64,000 nucleotides of DNA from Mactromeris polynyma (taxonomy: Eukaryota > Mollusca > Bivalvia > Venerida > Mactridae), in the NCBI GenBank assembly GCA_032209605.1, contig JASFXZ010000032.1, positions 6,449,722-6,513,721 on the forward strand. The letters are read 5' to 3'. Under the pieces are notes generated by a model. It was not told the DNA's origin, made no database searches, and saw only the letters and a list, made by a program, of their open reading frames with translations. Positions 1-11,822 of the stretch are shown one piece after another. Made by a program: the position numbers and the translations under genes. Position 1 is the first letter of the stretch, and each line of letters starts with the position of its first letter.

Positions 1-281
1 CTTTTAAATCAAGGCAAAAGCAGACAAATCGGCACGGAATGTTTGAAGTGCTGCGAGTCAAAAACAATATTCTCGAAGACTACAAAGGCACCGCGTCTCG
101 ACAAGTATGTCAAGTAGTCGGCCCAACGTTTGATGCGACATACGTGGAAAATTTTCTACTCGCGGAGTTCAAAGGCGCCGCGTCATCTTCTAGTTTCAGA
201 GGTCGACCGTCGTGGGTGGTGATTTTGTCAAATGCACATTTTGATAGAGGTGAAATGCTTTATGAGACGTATGTAATATAG
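1..281 (+). other. Possible coding fragment with two 29-residue repeats (uncertain)
   Basis: One frame is open from the left edge to a TAG at 279-281, with a Met codon at 39. The stretch is richer in G+C than its surroundings. In this frame two similar segments occur 87 bp (29 codons) apart: one from about base 42 (FEVLRVKNNILEDYKGTAS) and one from about base 129 (FDATYVENFLLAEFKGAAS). In-frame spacing and conserved F, V, N, L, K, G, A and S positions favour a protein repeat over chance, but I do not recognise a family. No splice sites or promoter were identified. It may be the last exon of a gene lying to the left, or a decayed copy of one. A second frame is also open from the edge to base 114, which lowers confidence. 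Confidence 0.25.
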
Positions 282-2199
282 ATACGACCGGGCGTGGTGC
301 AAAAACTTAAGGCCATCGCATTTTTCACGGTTGATTGTTGGTCCAATCAACAGTTTTAAGCGATGGATTATTCTTTTGTTCTGGTGAATAATTTGGATAA
401 ATATCGATAGGTACGAAAATATATCCATTCTCTATGGGTCATATGTCTTTAGATTTTAACGCGGTTGGATATAACGCAATCGCGACTCTTTGGACCCCCT
501 GATTGCGTTATAATGGAGTTGCAGTGTAGTTAACTAAACATTTCATGTACTCTCCAAAATGAATTTCAAGTTAAAGATTAAGCATGTCACAGAGAGCACC
601 TGTCCCCCTGACTGATCTACAGAAAATGTGCTGGCTCAGTTGGCTATTTCCCTGCAGACAGGAAGCCCCACATACCAGCCTGGCTGCAGATTTTTATGAC
701 ACTGTGACAGCTGTCAACTTTCAAAATCAAATGCATCATTACCTACAAGCCCGAGACTAATAACTTCAATTTTAGAAATACATGGGTGCTAGACCGATAT
801 GGCAGGTGCTTTTTCTTTAAAATATTTTGTTTTGTACAAATTGTAAAAATCTCTTTGTTGCCGGTTGTTAATGCCAAACTTACTTTCAAATGTTGTTGTT
901 AACTCTCTGTGAAGTGTACGCATAAAATTGTGAATTTTGTGTGTATTACAGTCAGGATGGCCACCTAGAGGCTAGATCTATAGAAACATTATGACTGGGA
1001 CCTCTGTTTTGACAGGTTCCAAAGAGATATTAAGGAGCAGTTTGGGTGTTAAAACAGTGTTTAAGGAGCACAATGGTGATTTATAAACACCGGTTCAGAT
1101 CTTGGAAATAGATCTTTATTTTCTATTCCCACATATAAATACCGATACAAGGATAAATCACCGTCTTTCACTGATATATTTGTCTCCGACTGATATATCG
1201 ATACATACTTGGCCGTTAATGACATCCCTTACAAACGGGGTAGCACAAAAACAGGCATTCACTTCACATATATATCCATTTTTATATGGATAATATAATC
1301 AATTTGAAATGCCAGTGTCCACAAGTCAACAAGTAAATTATAGCATGTCTTACTTACGATGTATCACACATGACAAGTCATCCATATCTGATGGCTATAA
1401 GAATATATACACATGTGTAAATGATATTGTGTAACATGCCACAAATATTTAGTTTCTGGAAAGATTCGTGAACCTTTATGATAAAGGTACTGAATGAAAC
1501 CAGGATTGAAAACTACAGACAATCAACAGTAAACCCATCACAAGCTGTACGTTTTTATCAAACAACTCTAACAGTAGGTGTTGCACACATTCAGCATGAT
1601 ATCAGGTGCAAAGTGGAGCATCATGCTTCATATATATGCACAATCAAAGGCAGCATAAATTATAAATTTGAAGGTCATTTTCACAACAATAATTACAACA
1701 GCTTAAAGAATATAAAAGAACAAAAGTCAATAAGAACAACAATAGATGAACAAATAAATTATGTATTTAATTCATACTTATTCTGATAAAAAAATATAAA
1801 ATGACTTCAGTTTCAAAGACAGACAGACAGACGTTAGATGGCAGCGTTCTGTCAAAACTAAACATCGTTTGAGACTTAGTCTGCAACTAAATGTATCAAT
1901 TAAAAGCTAAACGCACAATGGAATTGATGTAAAATATAATATTCTTACCAACTAAACACCGATCAAGATGAAAATTTCTCAAGGGTTTGAGAAATAATTA
2001 AAATAAAATTGCGAAATTGTTATCGTTTGCAATTTTTTAGCACTTCCTGGCACTCTTCAATAAAAGTAAGTTCGATTGGTTAGTCCGTGATTTTTAAGCC
2101 AATCCAATGCGTTGTAACATTTCTAACGAAGGGAGGTAATTCTGTTATTACCGAGGCCCAGTAAGAGGTCACAGCAATCGGACAACTGTAAACGTGACA
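282..2199. other. Non-coding stretch, no gene seen
   Basis: I see no conserved coding signal here. A perfect 11-bp inverted repeat (ATAACGCAATC at 471-481, GATTGCGTTAT at 501-511) encloses a 19-base loop and may be part of a pogo-like MITE remnant. The open frame at 1478-1786 has strongly AT-biased, low-complexity codons and no recognisable motif, so it is not called a gene. Confidence 0.5.
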
Positions 2200-2202
2200 T
2201 TT

Positions 2203-2580
2203 ATCTATCTATCTTCCATAAAAGTCAAACCCCGTTAGGGGACTTAGACTTGACACGCGTCACCGACAAAGAAAAATTAATAAGACAAAGTATAAAAGTG
2301 TATAAAAGAAATGAAGAAAGTTTTGTTAAAAGGTTAAAAACAGAGCAGGTATGAATTATGGAGAGGTGTGCTCAGTCTGGCTTACAGCCAGACTGAACTC
2401 AGGGCTTGGCAGGGTTACGATGTCTTGAGGGAGGGCATTCCAGTGGACAATAGTTCTGGGGAAGAATGAATATTTATGGTAATCAGTTGTGGTTTGAATT
2501 TGATGGAATGCTTGTGAGTGAGAGGATCTAGAGGATCTGGTATTTTGGAGAAGATAATCAGGTATGGGAATGGCTACCTG
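2203..2580 (-). mobile_element. 3' end of a non-LTR (LINE) retrotransposon
   Basis: Read on the minus strand, about 2356-2570 translates to a segment containing SFFPRTIVHWNALPQDIV and ending at a TAA at 2356-2358. This matches the C-terminal tail typical of many LINE reverse-transcriptase proteins (FFPRTI..WN.LP..IV). An S/R/H-rich stretch precedes it, as is usual for such tails. Downstream comes a short untranslated region ending in a GATA-type repeat (TATCTATCTATC on the plus strand near 2203), a common LINE 3' terminus. Only the last 70 or so residues remain, with no polymerase core, so it is a 5'-truncated dead copy. The clade (CR1, jockey or similar) cannot be fixed from this much. Confidence 0.6.
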
Positions 2581-2599
2581 GCTATGTAAACTTTTTTAC

Positions 2600-5500
2600 G
2601 ATAAGAATAATTTAATTTCTATCAATTAGAGGGCTAAAGTTCAATCGAAATAATTTCCCTATTATACACTACAGGAAGTATTAATATTTTATATTGACAA
2701 TTTGTTGCGTATCAATTGTTTATATTCATGTGTAGTACTTTAACTTAACAACCCCAGTTGAGTGCCCGGTTCGACCACAAAGCACTATCTCGGTTGAATC
2801 GTGTTTCTTCGGGCAATAAGATAACATTATCATAGGGATCATCTTGTTCAGAACAAAATGCATTTAGTTTTATTATAGATCTGCTCGAGGCTATATTCAA
2901 ATAATGCAAGTATAGAGATGTTTAAAAATACCTGAAATATGTATGCATAATGATACACGTGCCACGCACGTTCAGATAACCTTATCCCGTGTACGTTAGT
3001 GAAAAATGGATACTATATTGACTTTGTATTTGATGTCAGTCTTGTCAAATATTTTTCGTCATCGAGTGACATTAGCCATATGGTTTTATCATTTCCAATC
3101 GCGACTGTTTTATTAATTTCCCTGCTTGATCAGAATTAATACAGCAAAATGGATTTTGAATACTGGCGGTATTCTACGCATAAAAGGTCTCAAGACTAAA
3201 CTTAGAATCAAATTCAAAGATCAATCGACGTATTTTTCGCCTCAAATGTCGATTCTTTCATACAAATATCTGACGTTGGACAGATGCACACTCAATTGTG
3301 TCACAACTTACAGTTTTGAGTAAAAACTCAACTTACTGAACACCTTACTGATTCAAGTTTGAGGGAAATACTCAAAATTATATTTGTATGAATATGATAT
3401 CTAATACGATAAAATAAGAACGTTTTTAGAAGGTGCACGAAAAACGGATGTCTATGAAAAGTATACAAATGTACTTCGAATCACGGAAGCTCAAATTTGC
3501 ATGAGGTTATCCTACGCCAGTCTTAGAGCTTTCAGGCCCGTAGCCATACAGAGGCAAACAAAATACTTGCCCAGGTAAAAATGTCTTAGGTTCCTAAAAA
3601 ATGCTAGAAATCGCAATATCACTATTTTTTCGGCGCTGGCATCGTCGAACCTCCTTTGTCTCTGGTAGATTGCTAACGACCTGGATTTATTTACGAACGT
3701 CTTAAACATAGACTGGTTGTTTCTTGCGAAGACTGATAAAGTTTTATCATATGAGTAAATATATTTGTATACACACATTTATACATTGCATGATTACAAC
3801 ATAATTACTCGCAATCAAAGTCCGTGGTGATACAGAAATGCTGAACCTTACAACACACACAAGACATATTTAAACACACACCAGAAAAATTGAACCATAC
3901 AACATGTATACACAACGTTTCTGTTGTCAAGCCAACAAGAACAGGGCCCTTATTCACAAACTGAAACTCAGACTGAGACTATCAAATGATAAATGTTCCT
4001 TTTGCTCTTACATTGCTATAACAATACAATAAAACCTCAATAATACGACCACCATTTGGACTCTTGAAATCTGGTCTTATTATCGAGATGGTCTTATTGA
4101 GGTTGAATAAAGAGCAAAACAGTCAAATTGGACTTGAAAATTTGAATTAAGTTTTTTGAAATTTTTAAGTTTAAGTCTGAGTTCCAGTCTTAAAATGTTT
4201 GTGAATAAGGCCCCGAGTAGACAAACATTTTCCTACCATATCGACATCTAATGTATCTATTTTAGCATGGCGTTCCATTGAGCAACATTATATAGATTTA
4301 TCTTGAGAATCAGCGAGAAAGCACCATTGGCTTCTAGGAGCCTCAGACCCTGAACAAGTTGAACATCCATTTGTAATTTACGCCCCCCCCCCCACCCCCA
4401 GAAATGCTTTATAAAATAGTTCTATGCGTCCAGTGTACGATTACGTTTATTGTACAGAGATGAGACTTTAAATTAGAAATATTTAATTCAGTTAATATCT
4501 TAATTCTGGTAGAAACCACTGTAATTTAGATCGACGAATTGCGCTCTATCTGTAATAACGTAAACCTATATTATGTTCCCTGTGTGTTTCTCCATAACCA
4601 CAAAATGTTTTACCAACTCGAGGTTGTCTCTCCATGACTGGTTTATTTATATTTCATACCATATTAACTCGTCATACACTAGTTAACGTATTATAAGCGA
4701 GTCCAACCCTAGGTCACACGATATCATGTAACCGACGCATTCAAAAAGATTTAAAACCACAGTAAACGTTAGCGGTTTGGCTTAAACTTAATTAGGAACG
4801 CAACAAATAAGGATATATTCGTCTTAAGGTAAGATTTAAACCTATATGTGTACATTATTTGGTAAGATTTTGCTTTAACACGAATATATATATCTAGATC
4901 TTCAACCCACTGTCGTGCATTTCATCTAAAATCTATTGAACACGCTTTTAAATACATTGAATGTTTGTTGATAACATTAAACGAGATTATTCACATTTCA
5001 TTTATTTATTCTACTTGTTGATATTCGATTTAAATTTAAGCCAATGTCACTAATATGTGATGATTAGGGGTAAACGAGTGCTGCGATAAATCACGTATAT
5101 ACTAGTCCAAATGATTTCTTGTTCTAAGAAATGAGCTGTACACTGTACGCATATATACGCGCGTACACGTCTCTCCTGACTGGCTGATTATATTTCTGTG
5201 TCAATATTTACATTGTTTGAAATAACAAACGCACATTCGTTTCACATTTGAACATATGTTCTGTGATGTTGATTGTCGTATTCATACTACTGAAACTGTT
5301 CAAGTTTATAATCAATCTTTATGGCTTCCGTCCTTGTAATTGCTTGGGATGTTTTTATGAGTAAATCTGTATGATCGCCTATCAATTATGGATAAGTTAA
5401 TTGCTATCAATATAGAACGTGTTTTGACATTATACTATCACTGACTACACTGAATGATCCATCGTGTTTAGATACAATGTCAACGTTGAATACACAGATC

Positions 5501-5960
5501 TACGTTTGTGTTGTTTGTACAGACAACATAATCAGCGTGGTGTTTTTAACCACAGGCGTATCTGATAGCAAACGAAACATGTACATTAAAATATATTCAT
5601 AACTTTAGTGTTATATGGCTACAAATTATAATTCAAAAGGACGGACATTATTCAATTGAGAATGGATTTGAATACGTATATAATTGTAATTGTGACACCA
5701 AGTGGTCAGATTGTGCAATGTTATACATCAGAGTATGACAGTGCAAATTAATCACGATGTATATTGCCTGGAGGTTTATTTCAATGCGTTTGATCACGTT
5801 CAAACTACTTACACGAAATATGTAATATAAATATTCAAAATATGTCACGCCTCAGCAGCTTAATTTCGACATATTATAATCATATAAGAAATATGTGACA
5901 TTTTGTAGCATGTTTAACGAGTTGTGTATTTGACATTTACGGTTAAACTGAAAAAAAGAT
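2600..5960. other. Non-coding stretch with one partial MITE
   Basis: No gene is visible. A partial copy of the pogo-like MITE family I lies at about 4024-4160, recognisable from CAATAAAACCTCAATAATA and the internal block around AAAACAGTCAAATTGGACTT. A poly-C run lies at about 4383-4398. The open frames here are short, AT-rich and without motifs. Confidence 0.5.
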
Positions 5961-5967
5961 ATATATA

Positions 5968-6132
5968 CAGTAGAACTTCACTTAAAGACCGCCTCAGAAT
6001 TAAGAACACAATTTTCAAGTCCGTTTTCACTGTTTTGCTCTTTATTCAACCTCAATATTAAGACCATCTCAATATTAAAACCACTTTTCAAGGGTCCTAA
6101 GAGTGGTCTTGTTATGTTATTGAGGTTTACTG
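5968..6132 (+). mobile_element. Pogo-like MITE, family I, copy 1
   Basis: This is a 165-bp element with terminal inverted repeats: the left end begins CAGTAGAACTTCACTTAAAG and the right end is TATTGAGGTTTACTG. It is flanked by TA on both sides, as expected for a Tc1/mariner/pogo-type target duplication. The body has the family block AAGAACACAATTTTCAAGTC. It encodes no protein. Confidence 0.7.
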
Positions 6133-6365
6133 TAATATATTCAGACTTTTACGGCGAACGCTTTAACAAACAAATATGTAGAAAAATTACATCGATGTCG
6201 AGTATGTATACACTATTCAAAGTGTACATTTAAACATGTATATATGTTTAAAGGAAAATCTATTCAGCTTCCGTATTAGGAAATTAAAGTAGAATGTTTA
6301 TGAGGAAAGCTTGGAGTATTTCCAATAGACAGACTAGTCACCAAATATTTTATCATTTTAATAAA

Positions 6366-6543
6366 CAGTAACACCTCACTTAAAGACCACTTGAATAATA
6401 AGACCACCTCAATACTAAGAACACAATTTTCAAGTCCATTCTCTCTGATTTTCTCTTTATTCAACCTCAATATTAAGACCACCTCAATAAGGATACCAGT
6501 TTTCAAGGGTCCCAAAGATGGTCGCATTATTGAGGTTTTAATG
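6366..6543 (+). mobile_element. Pogo-like MITE, family I, copy 2
   Basis: This is a second copy in the same orientation, 178 bp long and about 230 bp from copy 1. The left end is CAGTAACACCTCACTTAAAG; the right end, TTGAGGTTTTAATG, has one change from the family end. Short open frames on both strands here are by-products of the repeat. Confidence 0.7.
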
Positions 6544-7008
6544 TACATATATCGTGTAGCGAATTTTATATACAATAAAGGCGATTTGGAGGAACCGTTG
6601 ACAAGGCATTTGTTAAGTCAGTTTTATATGCATTAAAAGCGATGTTGGACGCTATGATATATTTAAGTCATACAACCAAACATAAGTAGCACGTATTTAT
6701 CTTACTCACTCGTTACTTGTTAGCAGTGATAAAGATATATTTCGTGAATTTATTACATACCAGACTGGAAAACGGATCAAATATACTTGATTTGTAAACA
6801 CATTCCACTACGTATTCTGAAAACCCTCAAACCAGTTCGCGATCGTATACATAACGGGAGAAAAGTACTTAATGTGAATTTTAAATTTCCTCTACCTCGT
6901 TGCAATACATTTCCTGCTGTCGAGTACCGTAAAGTTGTATACCGTATAGATTGTCACAATGTATCTTAAGGTTAAGATGTGTGCGTAGTTGCTCAAGATA
7001 ATATAATC

Positions 7009-7025
7009 TATCCTACTGTTTTCAG
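7009..7025 (+). promoter_or_regulatory. Candidate 3' splice site in the TRIM 5' UTR
   Basis: A pyrimidine-rich tract ending in CTGTTTTCAG stands 114 bases before the TRIM start codon. TRIM-like genes with an intronless coding exon often have an upstream untranslated exon, and this would be a suitable acceptor. No matching first exon was located. Confidence 0.3.
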
Positions 7026-7138
7026 GATATACATGTGGCTAGTCATCAAGGCTGTAACGACAAAGGCGAACGGCCGGAAACTATTCAAGGCTATTTATTG
7101 AATGCAATACATAGATACACCCATTAAACTATCACGCT

Positions 7139-9349
7139 ATGGAAGGTGGGACTAAGCGGACGTCGGATACGTTGTCGTTAGGGGAAGCCCAATGCGAAGC
7201 TTTGTTCAAATCGTTGGAGTGCGGATTCTGCAACCGACGAGTTACCCTTCCTAAGGAGTGTGTTTGTGGTCATGTTTTCTGTCTGGAATGTATTCGGGAA
7301 GCGTCTAACACGAAGACTGCAACGGTAAAATGTCCACTTTGTTCTGTTTTCACCGACCTTCCTGAAGGTGGCGCAAGTGAATTGCCCACAAATATGTTTT
7401 ATATGGATATAGCTCGTGAAATGAAGCTGTTAGAAAGTGACCATAAAATATCACGTGGTTCATGTAAGTTTTGTTGCGATGATGATAAATATCCCGCAAC
7501 TGTGAAATGCTTAGCGTGCCAGGTGCCAATGTGTGAAGGATGTGCTGCAAATCACGTGCACGATGGCGTGACAAATGTGGTTACAATACACCGGAAGCAG
7601 GACTCCATCCTGTGTGACGTTCTACCAAAAAGGGACACGGCATGTGATACTCACCCTACGGAATCGATTATGATGTATTGTATCGAATGCAAGCGGTGTT
7701 TATGTTTTAAATGCAAAGATGAGAAACACTCCAACCACGCGGTGTCAGATCTGGCGGACACCAGTACGCCATCGAGAACAACTATAGCCGACGTCAGAAG
7801 TAGACTGAAAGAGTACTTAAATGAAACAAAAGAAGCTTTGAATGACATTGAAAGAATGGGAAAAGAATATTCTGCTAATGTCTCTAAAACAAAGAAACAT
7901 ATCGAAAACCAGGTTCAAATGTTAATCGATAGAGTAATGAAAGAGAAAGAAAGAATGTTAACCGAGTTGGAAGAACATGCAGATGAAATCCAGACTAGGC
8001 TATGTACAAGTCAGAAAGAAATGCAAGAGAAGGACTCCAGAGCAAAAGCAGCGCACGATCTAACTGAAAACCTGTTATTGTATGGAAACGATGCAGAAAC
8101 TACGCTGTACTTAGGTAAAGTAGAAGATTGTTGGAAGAGCATTCAAGAAGAAAAGTTAAATCGTTTTGGAAAAGGCTTCAAAATGAGTGTCCAGTTTTTC
8201 ATGAACGAGGGACTGCTGAGTACCTTTTCTAAAGAGTTTGGGGTGTTAAAGGTGACACAGACCCTGTCTCCATGGACCAGTCGAAAAAGTAAACCCTTAG
8301 ATATGATACCACTTGACAACGGTTCTCCGCTGGACACGACAACGATGCAAATGTTAAAGATGAGAGCTGCGATGTCAAATGATTTCTCCCTGAAGAGATC
8401 TCCTATATTTGCGAAATTTGTGGATCCCAAGTGGAACTTAGAATCATACAAGACCAGTACATCAACGGGCCAGACGGTTACAGTATGGTTGAGGGTCGAC
8501 GAAGAGCAGGAACAGATGTCCCGAGCATCTAAAAGACTGTCAATGAGATCTTTGTCTAGTCCAAGTTTGACAGCCGAGTTAGAATCATTCAATGAAATGG
8601 GAGAATCAGAGTACAAGAAGAGTTTTGAGAAATTGCCCGATGGTACCATCATGCGCCTAGCTATAGGTACAAAGGATACTGTCATGTTGGCAGTGTACCC
8701 TGGCGTGTATGCAGCCTCGATCATCAGTCAGGTGAAATTAAAGTCTCTCTCACGTAAAGATGCAGATGGAATTTATGTGGCCGTTTTGCAGAGGGGCAAT
8801 TTTGTATGTGGCGAGTTGAGGAAAATACCAATTCCCGAAGGTCCGCCCTTTGATTTTGAGATAACAAATCGTGGTATGATAGTTGTTAAACCTGCCTTGC
8901 ATCCCACTCTGAAAATATACACCACAGATTGCTCGGAGTATATCACTGACCACGTCAATCTTGATCAAACTGTGGTGAAAATTATGGAATCACCTGAAGG
9001 TGGCATTGTGACAATATACAAGGACAGTGAAGGCAACATAACATGTGAAGACATAAATGAAAATGGTGACAGAGAAAAACGCTTCACATTCCCTAACGAC
9101 TTTATGGCTCCTCTGAAATGTACGTTCAGGGAAGCCAGATTTGACAGGAATGGTAATGTGTTCATGCACTTCCAAGCTAACTCGTCACAAGATGTGCTCT
9201 ACAAAGTAAGTCTCAAATCGTGCCGGAAGGAGTATCTAGCTAAACCGGAAATGTTACACAAAGTTGATAAACTCGCAGCATTACCGGATGGCAGACTGTG
9301 TATGTTCGACAAAGGAGAATGCGTGCTGATGACTCTCCGTTGTCTCTGA
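7139..9349 (+). CDS. TRIM-type protein (RING, two B-boxes, coiled coil), single exon
   Basis: The 736-residue product has the tripartite layout of TRIM E3 ubiquitin ligases. The RING finger spans residues 28-68 (C28, C31, C43, H45, C48, C51, C65, C68). A first B-box lies at about 109-140 (C109/C112, C124/C127, C132/C135, H139). A second B-box at 169-200 has the full set C169, H172, C181, C184, C189, C192, H197 and H200. A Glu/Lys-rich coiled coil covers about 215-305. The C-terminal 400 residues show no B30.2/SPRY or obvious NHL repeat; the last part has propeller-like blades such as ALPDGRLCMFDKGECVL, so a degenerate beta-propeller is possible. The start is the first Met after an in-frame TAG, and there are no introns. 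Ubiquitin ligase activity is inferred from the RING; the substrate is unknown. Such genes are often involved in innate immunity, but nothing here proves that. Confidence 0.88.
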   Translation: MEGGTKRTSDTLSLGEAQCEALFKSLECGFCNRRVTLPKECVCGHVFCLECIREASNTKTATVKCPLCSVFTDLPEGGASELPTNMFYMDIAREMKLLESDHKISRGSCKFCCDDDKYPATVKCLACQVPMCEGCAANHVHDGVTNVVTIHRKQDSILCDVLPKRDTACDTHPTESIMMYCIECKRCLCFKCKDEKHSNHAVSDLADTSTPSRTTIADVRSRLKEYLNETKEALNDIERMGKEYSANVSKTKKHIENQVQMLIDRVMKEKERMLTELEEHADEIQTRLCTSQKEMQEKDSRAKAAHDLTENLLLYGNDAETTLYLGKVEDCWKSIQEEKLNRFGKGFKMSVQFFMNEGLLSTFSKEFGVLKVTQTLSPWTSRKSKPLDMIPLDNGSPLDTTTMQMLKMRAAMSNDFSLKRSPIFAKFVDPKWNLESYKTSTSTGQTVTVWLRVDEEQEQMSRASKRLSMRSLSSPSLTAELESFNEMGESEYKKSFEKLPDGTIMRLAIGTKDTVMLAVYPGVYAASIISQVKLKSLSRKDADGIYVAVLQRGNFVCGELRKIPIPEGPPFDFEITNRGMIVVKPALHPTLKIYTTDCSEYITDHVNLDQTVVKIMESPEGGIVTIYKDSEGNITCEDINENGDREKRFTFPNDFMAPLKCTFREARFDRNGNVFMHFQANSSQDVLYKVSLKSCRKEYLAKPEMLHKVDKLAALPDGRLCMFDKGECVLMTLRCL

Positions 9350-11212
9350 TGATGTGGGGTTACATAGTCCTTTTAAGTTTATAGTCGCAGTTGTTCTAAG
9401 TATCAATGGGAACACCTTCGGTATTTTTTGTTTACAATGTTCAAAGGCTTTAATATATACTCGGCACATTTAAAAACGCACAATACAAATTGTCTCAAGC
9501 TTTGTTGACTTACACAGTGGTACAAGAAAAGCATATGACATGATATTATTTCATGGTTATGCAACATGTATATATTTTATGAGAATTAACGGGTATTTTC
9601 ACATCGGATGGGATCCACATTTTACAAACATTTCACAGGTCTGTGCGTATTTAAATGGACTGAGTATATGTAAAAGACTCGCATCATAACATCATAACAT
9701 CTCAACTTGTAACTGTTATTAACCATAAGTATATAAGTGCACTTACATTATATTGGTTAGAGCAAAACTCCCATCTGTTTGATGATTTTAACCTACTTAC
9801 TTCAAAGTTAGTACACAAATAGCCTTTTGTATGGGCCATTCTACAAATATTCTCAATGCGCAAATGCGAAAATAAACTTCCGATTTTGTTCTTTTGCAAA
9901 GAGAAAGTGATATAAGTACTAAGGAGTATGTTTAAGTTGTTTACAAAGATAAAAATGCACATTACTGAAGATACGTTGTTTCTGAAGCATTATGTAAATT
10001 GTATTTGGATTTTTTTTTGTAATCATTTTGTTTTTCCATTAACATTTAATATTCAGCCACATTTATGATTCCTGTTTCCATTCACGACAAAAAATACTAT
10101 TAAGTCATTCACCATCATGTTGCACATGTAACCAGAGTTGCTCATTTCATTGTTCTAGACACTTGCTCACGATTTTTCATGTTAATGTTTGCGTAATAAT
10201 TACAAAAACAACCTCGTGTGTTACAAATGGTCATGAAATCATTTAGTTTCCGCTGCAACATCCGCTTCGCAATTTGACTGGTTCCGAGCGCGGATCGAAT
10301 TACATGTACATATAACTGCCAAGGGAAGTAACTGCTGTGAAGAGTTTGCTCCGACGTATGTTTACTCTGAGTTAATTTTATTCATTGATTGTGTTCTAAA
10401 CGAGATCAATAGATTAAAGTATTATGATTATTTGGTGTTTTACTGACCAATGGGATCAATAAGACAGATAGTTTCAAGATAGTCTCATGATATTTATTCG
10501 TGGTTCTGTTTGTATATTATTGTATTGTATTTCCAGCAAATAAAAGTCTCCAATAAGCACATGACACCTGCAACAAAATAATGTTTCATGTCAACACACA
10601 ACAAGTACGATAGCACAGAAGAGTCATGGAAGATATATTTTCTTTCGTCTGCGCATGCAATAATGTTTTATTAGTGAAATCAGTAATACAGTATTCAGTA
10701 TATGTATCTGTTTGTATACGAGAAGTCTCCCTTGATTAGCGGTTTCGTTAAAGCCGTTTCCTCTAAATTGGACTGTCTCCCTTCCTGGCGAAAATAATCA
10801 ATAATCGATGTTGGCTCCATGTTATAACCGATTTAATATACTCTTATTTAACGTCTCCTGATCATTATCGGGCCAAAATATCTTCCTTGTCCCTTCTACG
10901 CCTCCGTACATAGGATATTTATTTCAAGGCAATCATGTCTGATTTTATGTATTCATGTAGAGGTTCTTTTGTTATTGTTATACTAGATTGTTATCGTTTC
11001 TTCCGTACATAAACATATTAATTACTTCAGTTTGTGTTCTGTTTGTAATGACGACATGTGTTTGCATTGATGCAAGTACGTTTATTTCTTGTTTTTGTAT
11101 GATTTCGTGATATGGAATGTACAATCAGACATTGACATGGATTCAGTTGTTGTACATGTATACTGCCTTTGAAATAATTGAGGTGAGTCTCACATGAACA
11201 TATACATGTACG
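9350..11212. other. TRIM 3' flank and non-coding sequence
   Basis: No second gene is visible. AATAAA hexamers near 9870 and 10537 could serve as TRIM polyadenylation signals, but neither can be chosen from sequence alone. The open frames are short and AT-rich. Confidence 0.4.
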
Positions 11213-11497
11213 TCACTAGCGGATCCGGGGGATGGGGTCATCTGGTGCCCCCCCCCCCTGAAATTTCCAAAACCTTAATTGTATGTCGGAGTATAAGTAC
11301 GAAAATATATAGAGAACTTTAATTATGATTTTCAAATAAACGATTCTGGTTTTTTGTAGCATTATATTCTATAATGATGATGTATATAAACAAATAATGA
11401 AACACAGTCATTGTCGTTGTATAAGGCTTGCGGGCAAAACCAGAAATAACTAAAACCTTACGCCCCAAGCTCCTCTCCTGGATCTGCCCCTAGTACT
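11213..11497. mobile_element. MITE with CACTAGCGGATCC terminus, copy 1
   Basis: The left end reads CACTAGCGGATCCGGGGGAT and the right end CCTGGATCTGCCCCTAGTA, forming an imperfect inverted repeat. A second copy of similar length and interior lies at 61735-62015, sharing the AGCATTATATT and ATAAGGCTTG blocks. Shorter relatives occur near 19905-19985 and 49364-49497. It encodes no protein. Confidence 0.5.
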
Positions 11498-11533
11498 TGT
11501 ATGTAAACGTCAGAAAATACAATAAACAAAGAT

Positions 11534-11822
11534 AAACTAACACATTTATTCTACAAACTTTTAGAAACAATACCAAAGTATAGATTCAAAATCTCGACAT
11601 GCGTTCGGTCGACAGTTTATTTTGATTTCGACCTGACGAGCATTATTAGGCCTAATCTTATCAGTTAAACTAACAAACTTATTCTACACACGTTTAGAAA
11701 CAATACCCAAGTATAGATTCAAAATATAATGTATCGACATGCGTTCGGTCGACCTGACAGTTAATTTAAACAGTTTATTTTGATTTCGGCCTGATGAGCA
11801 TTATGCCTAATCTTATAGTGAC
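11534..11822 (+). repeat. Direct duplication, period about 133 bp
   Basis: Two tandem copies begin with AAACTAACA (11534 and 11667). Each contains ACATGCGTTCGGTCGAC and CAGTTTATTTTGATTTCG. The second copy has a few small insertions. No coding content was seen. Confidence 0.7.

Noticed and set aside
1478..1786. 102-codon open frame
   Set aside because: It is AT-driven and low-complexity, with no recognisable motif or gene context.
4383..4398. Poly-C runs (also near 11250, 16815 and 19930) as regulatory G-quadruplex sites
   Set aside because: They are simple homopolymer runs. Two of them lie inside or beside MITE ends, and nothing links them to a promoter.
8143..8724. 193-codon minus-strand open frame
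   Set aside because: It is antisense to the TRIM coding exon, which has strong domain evidence; this frame has none.
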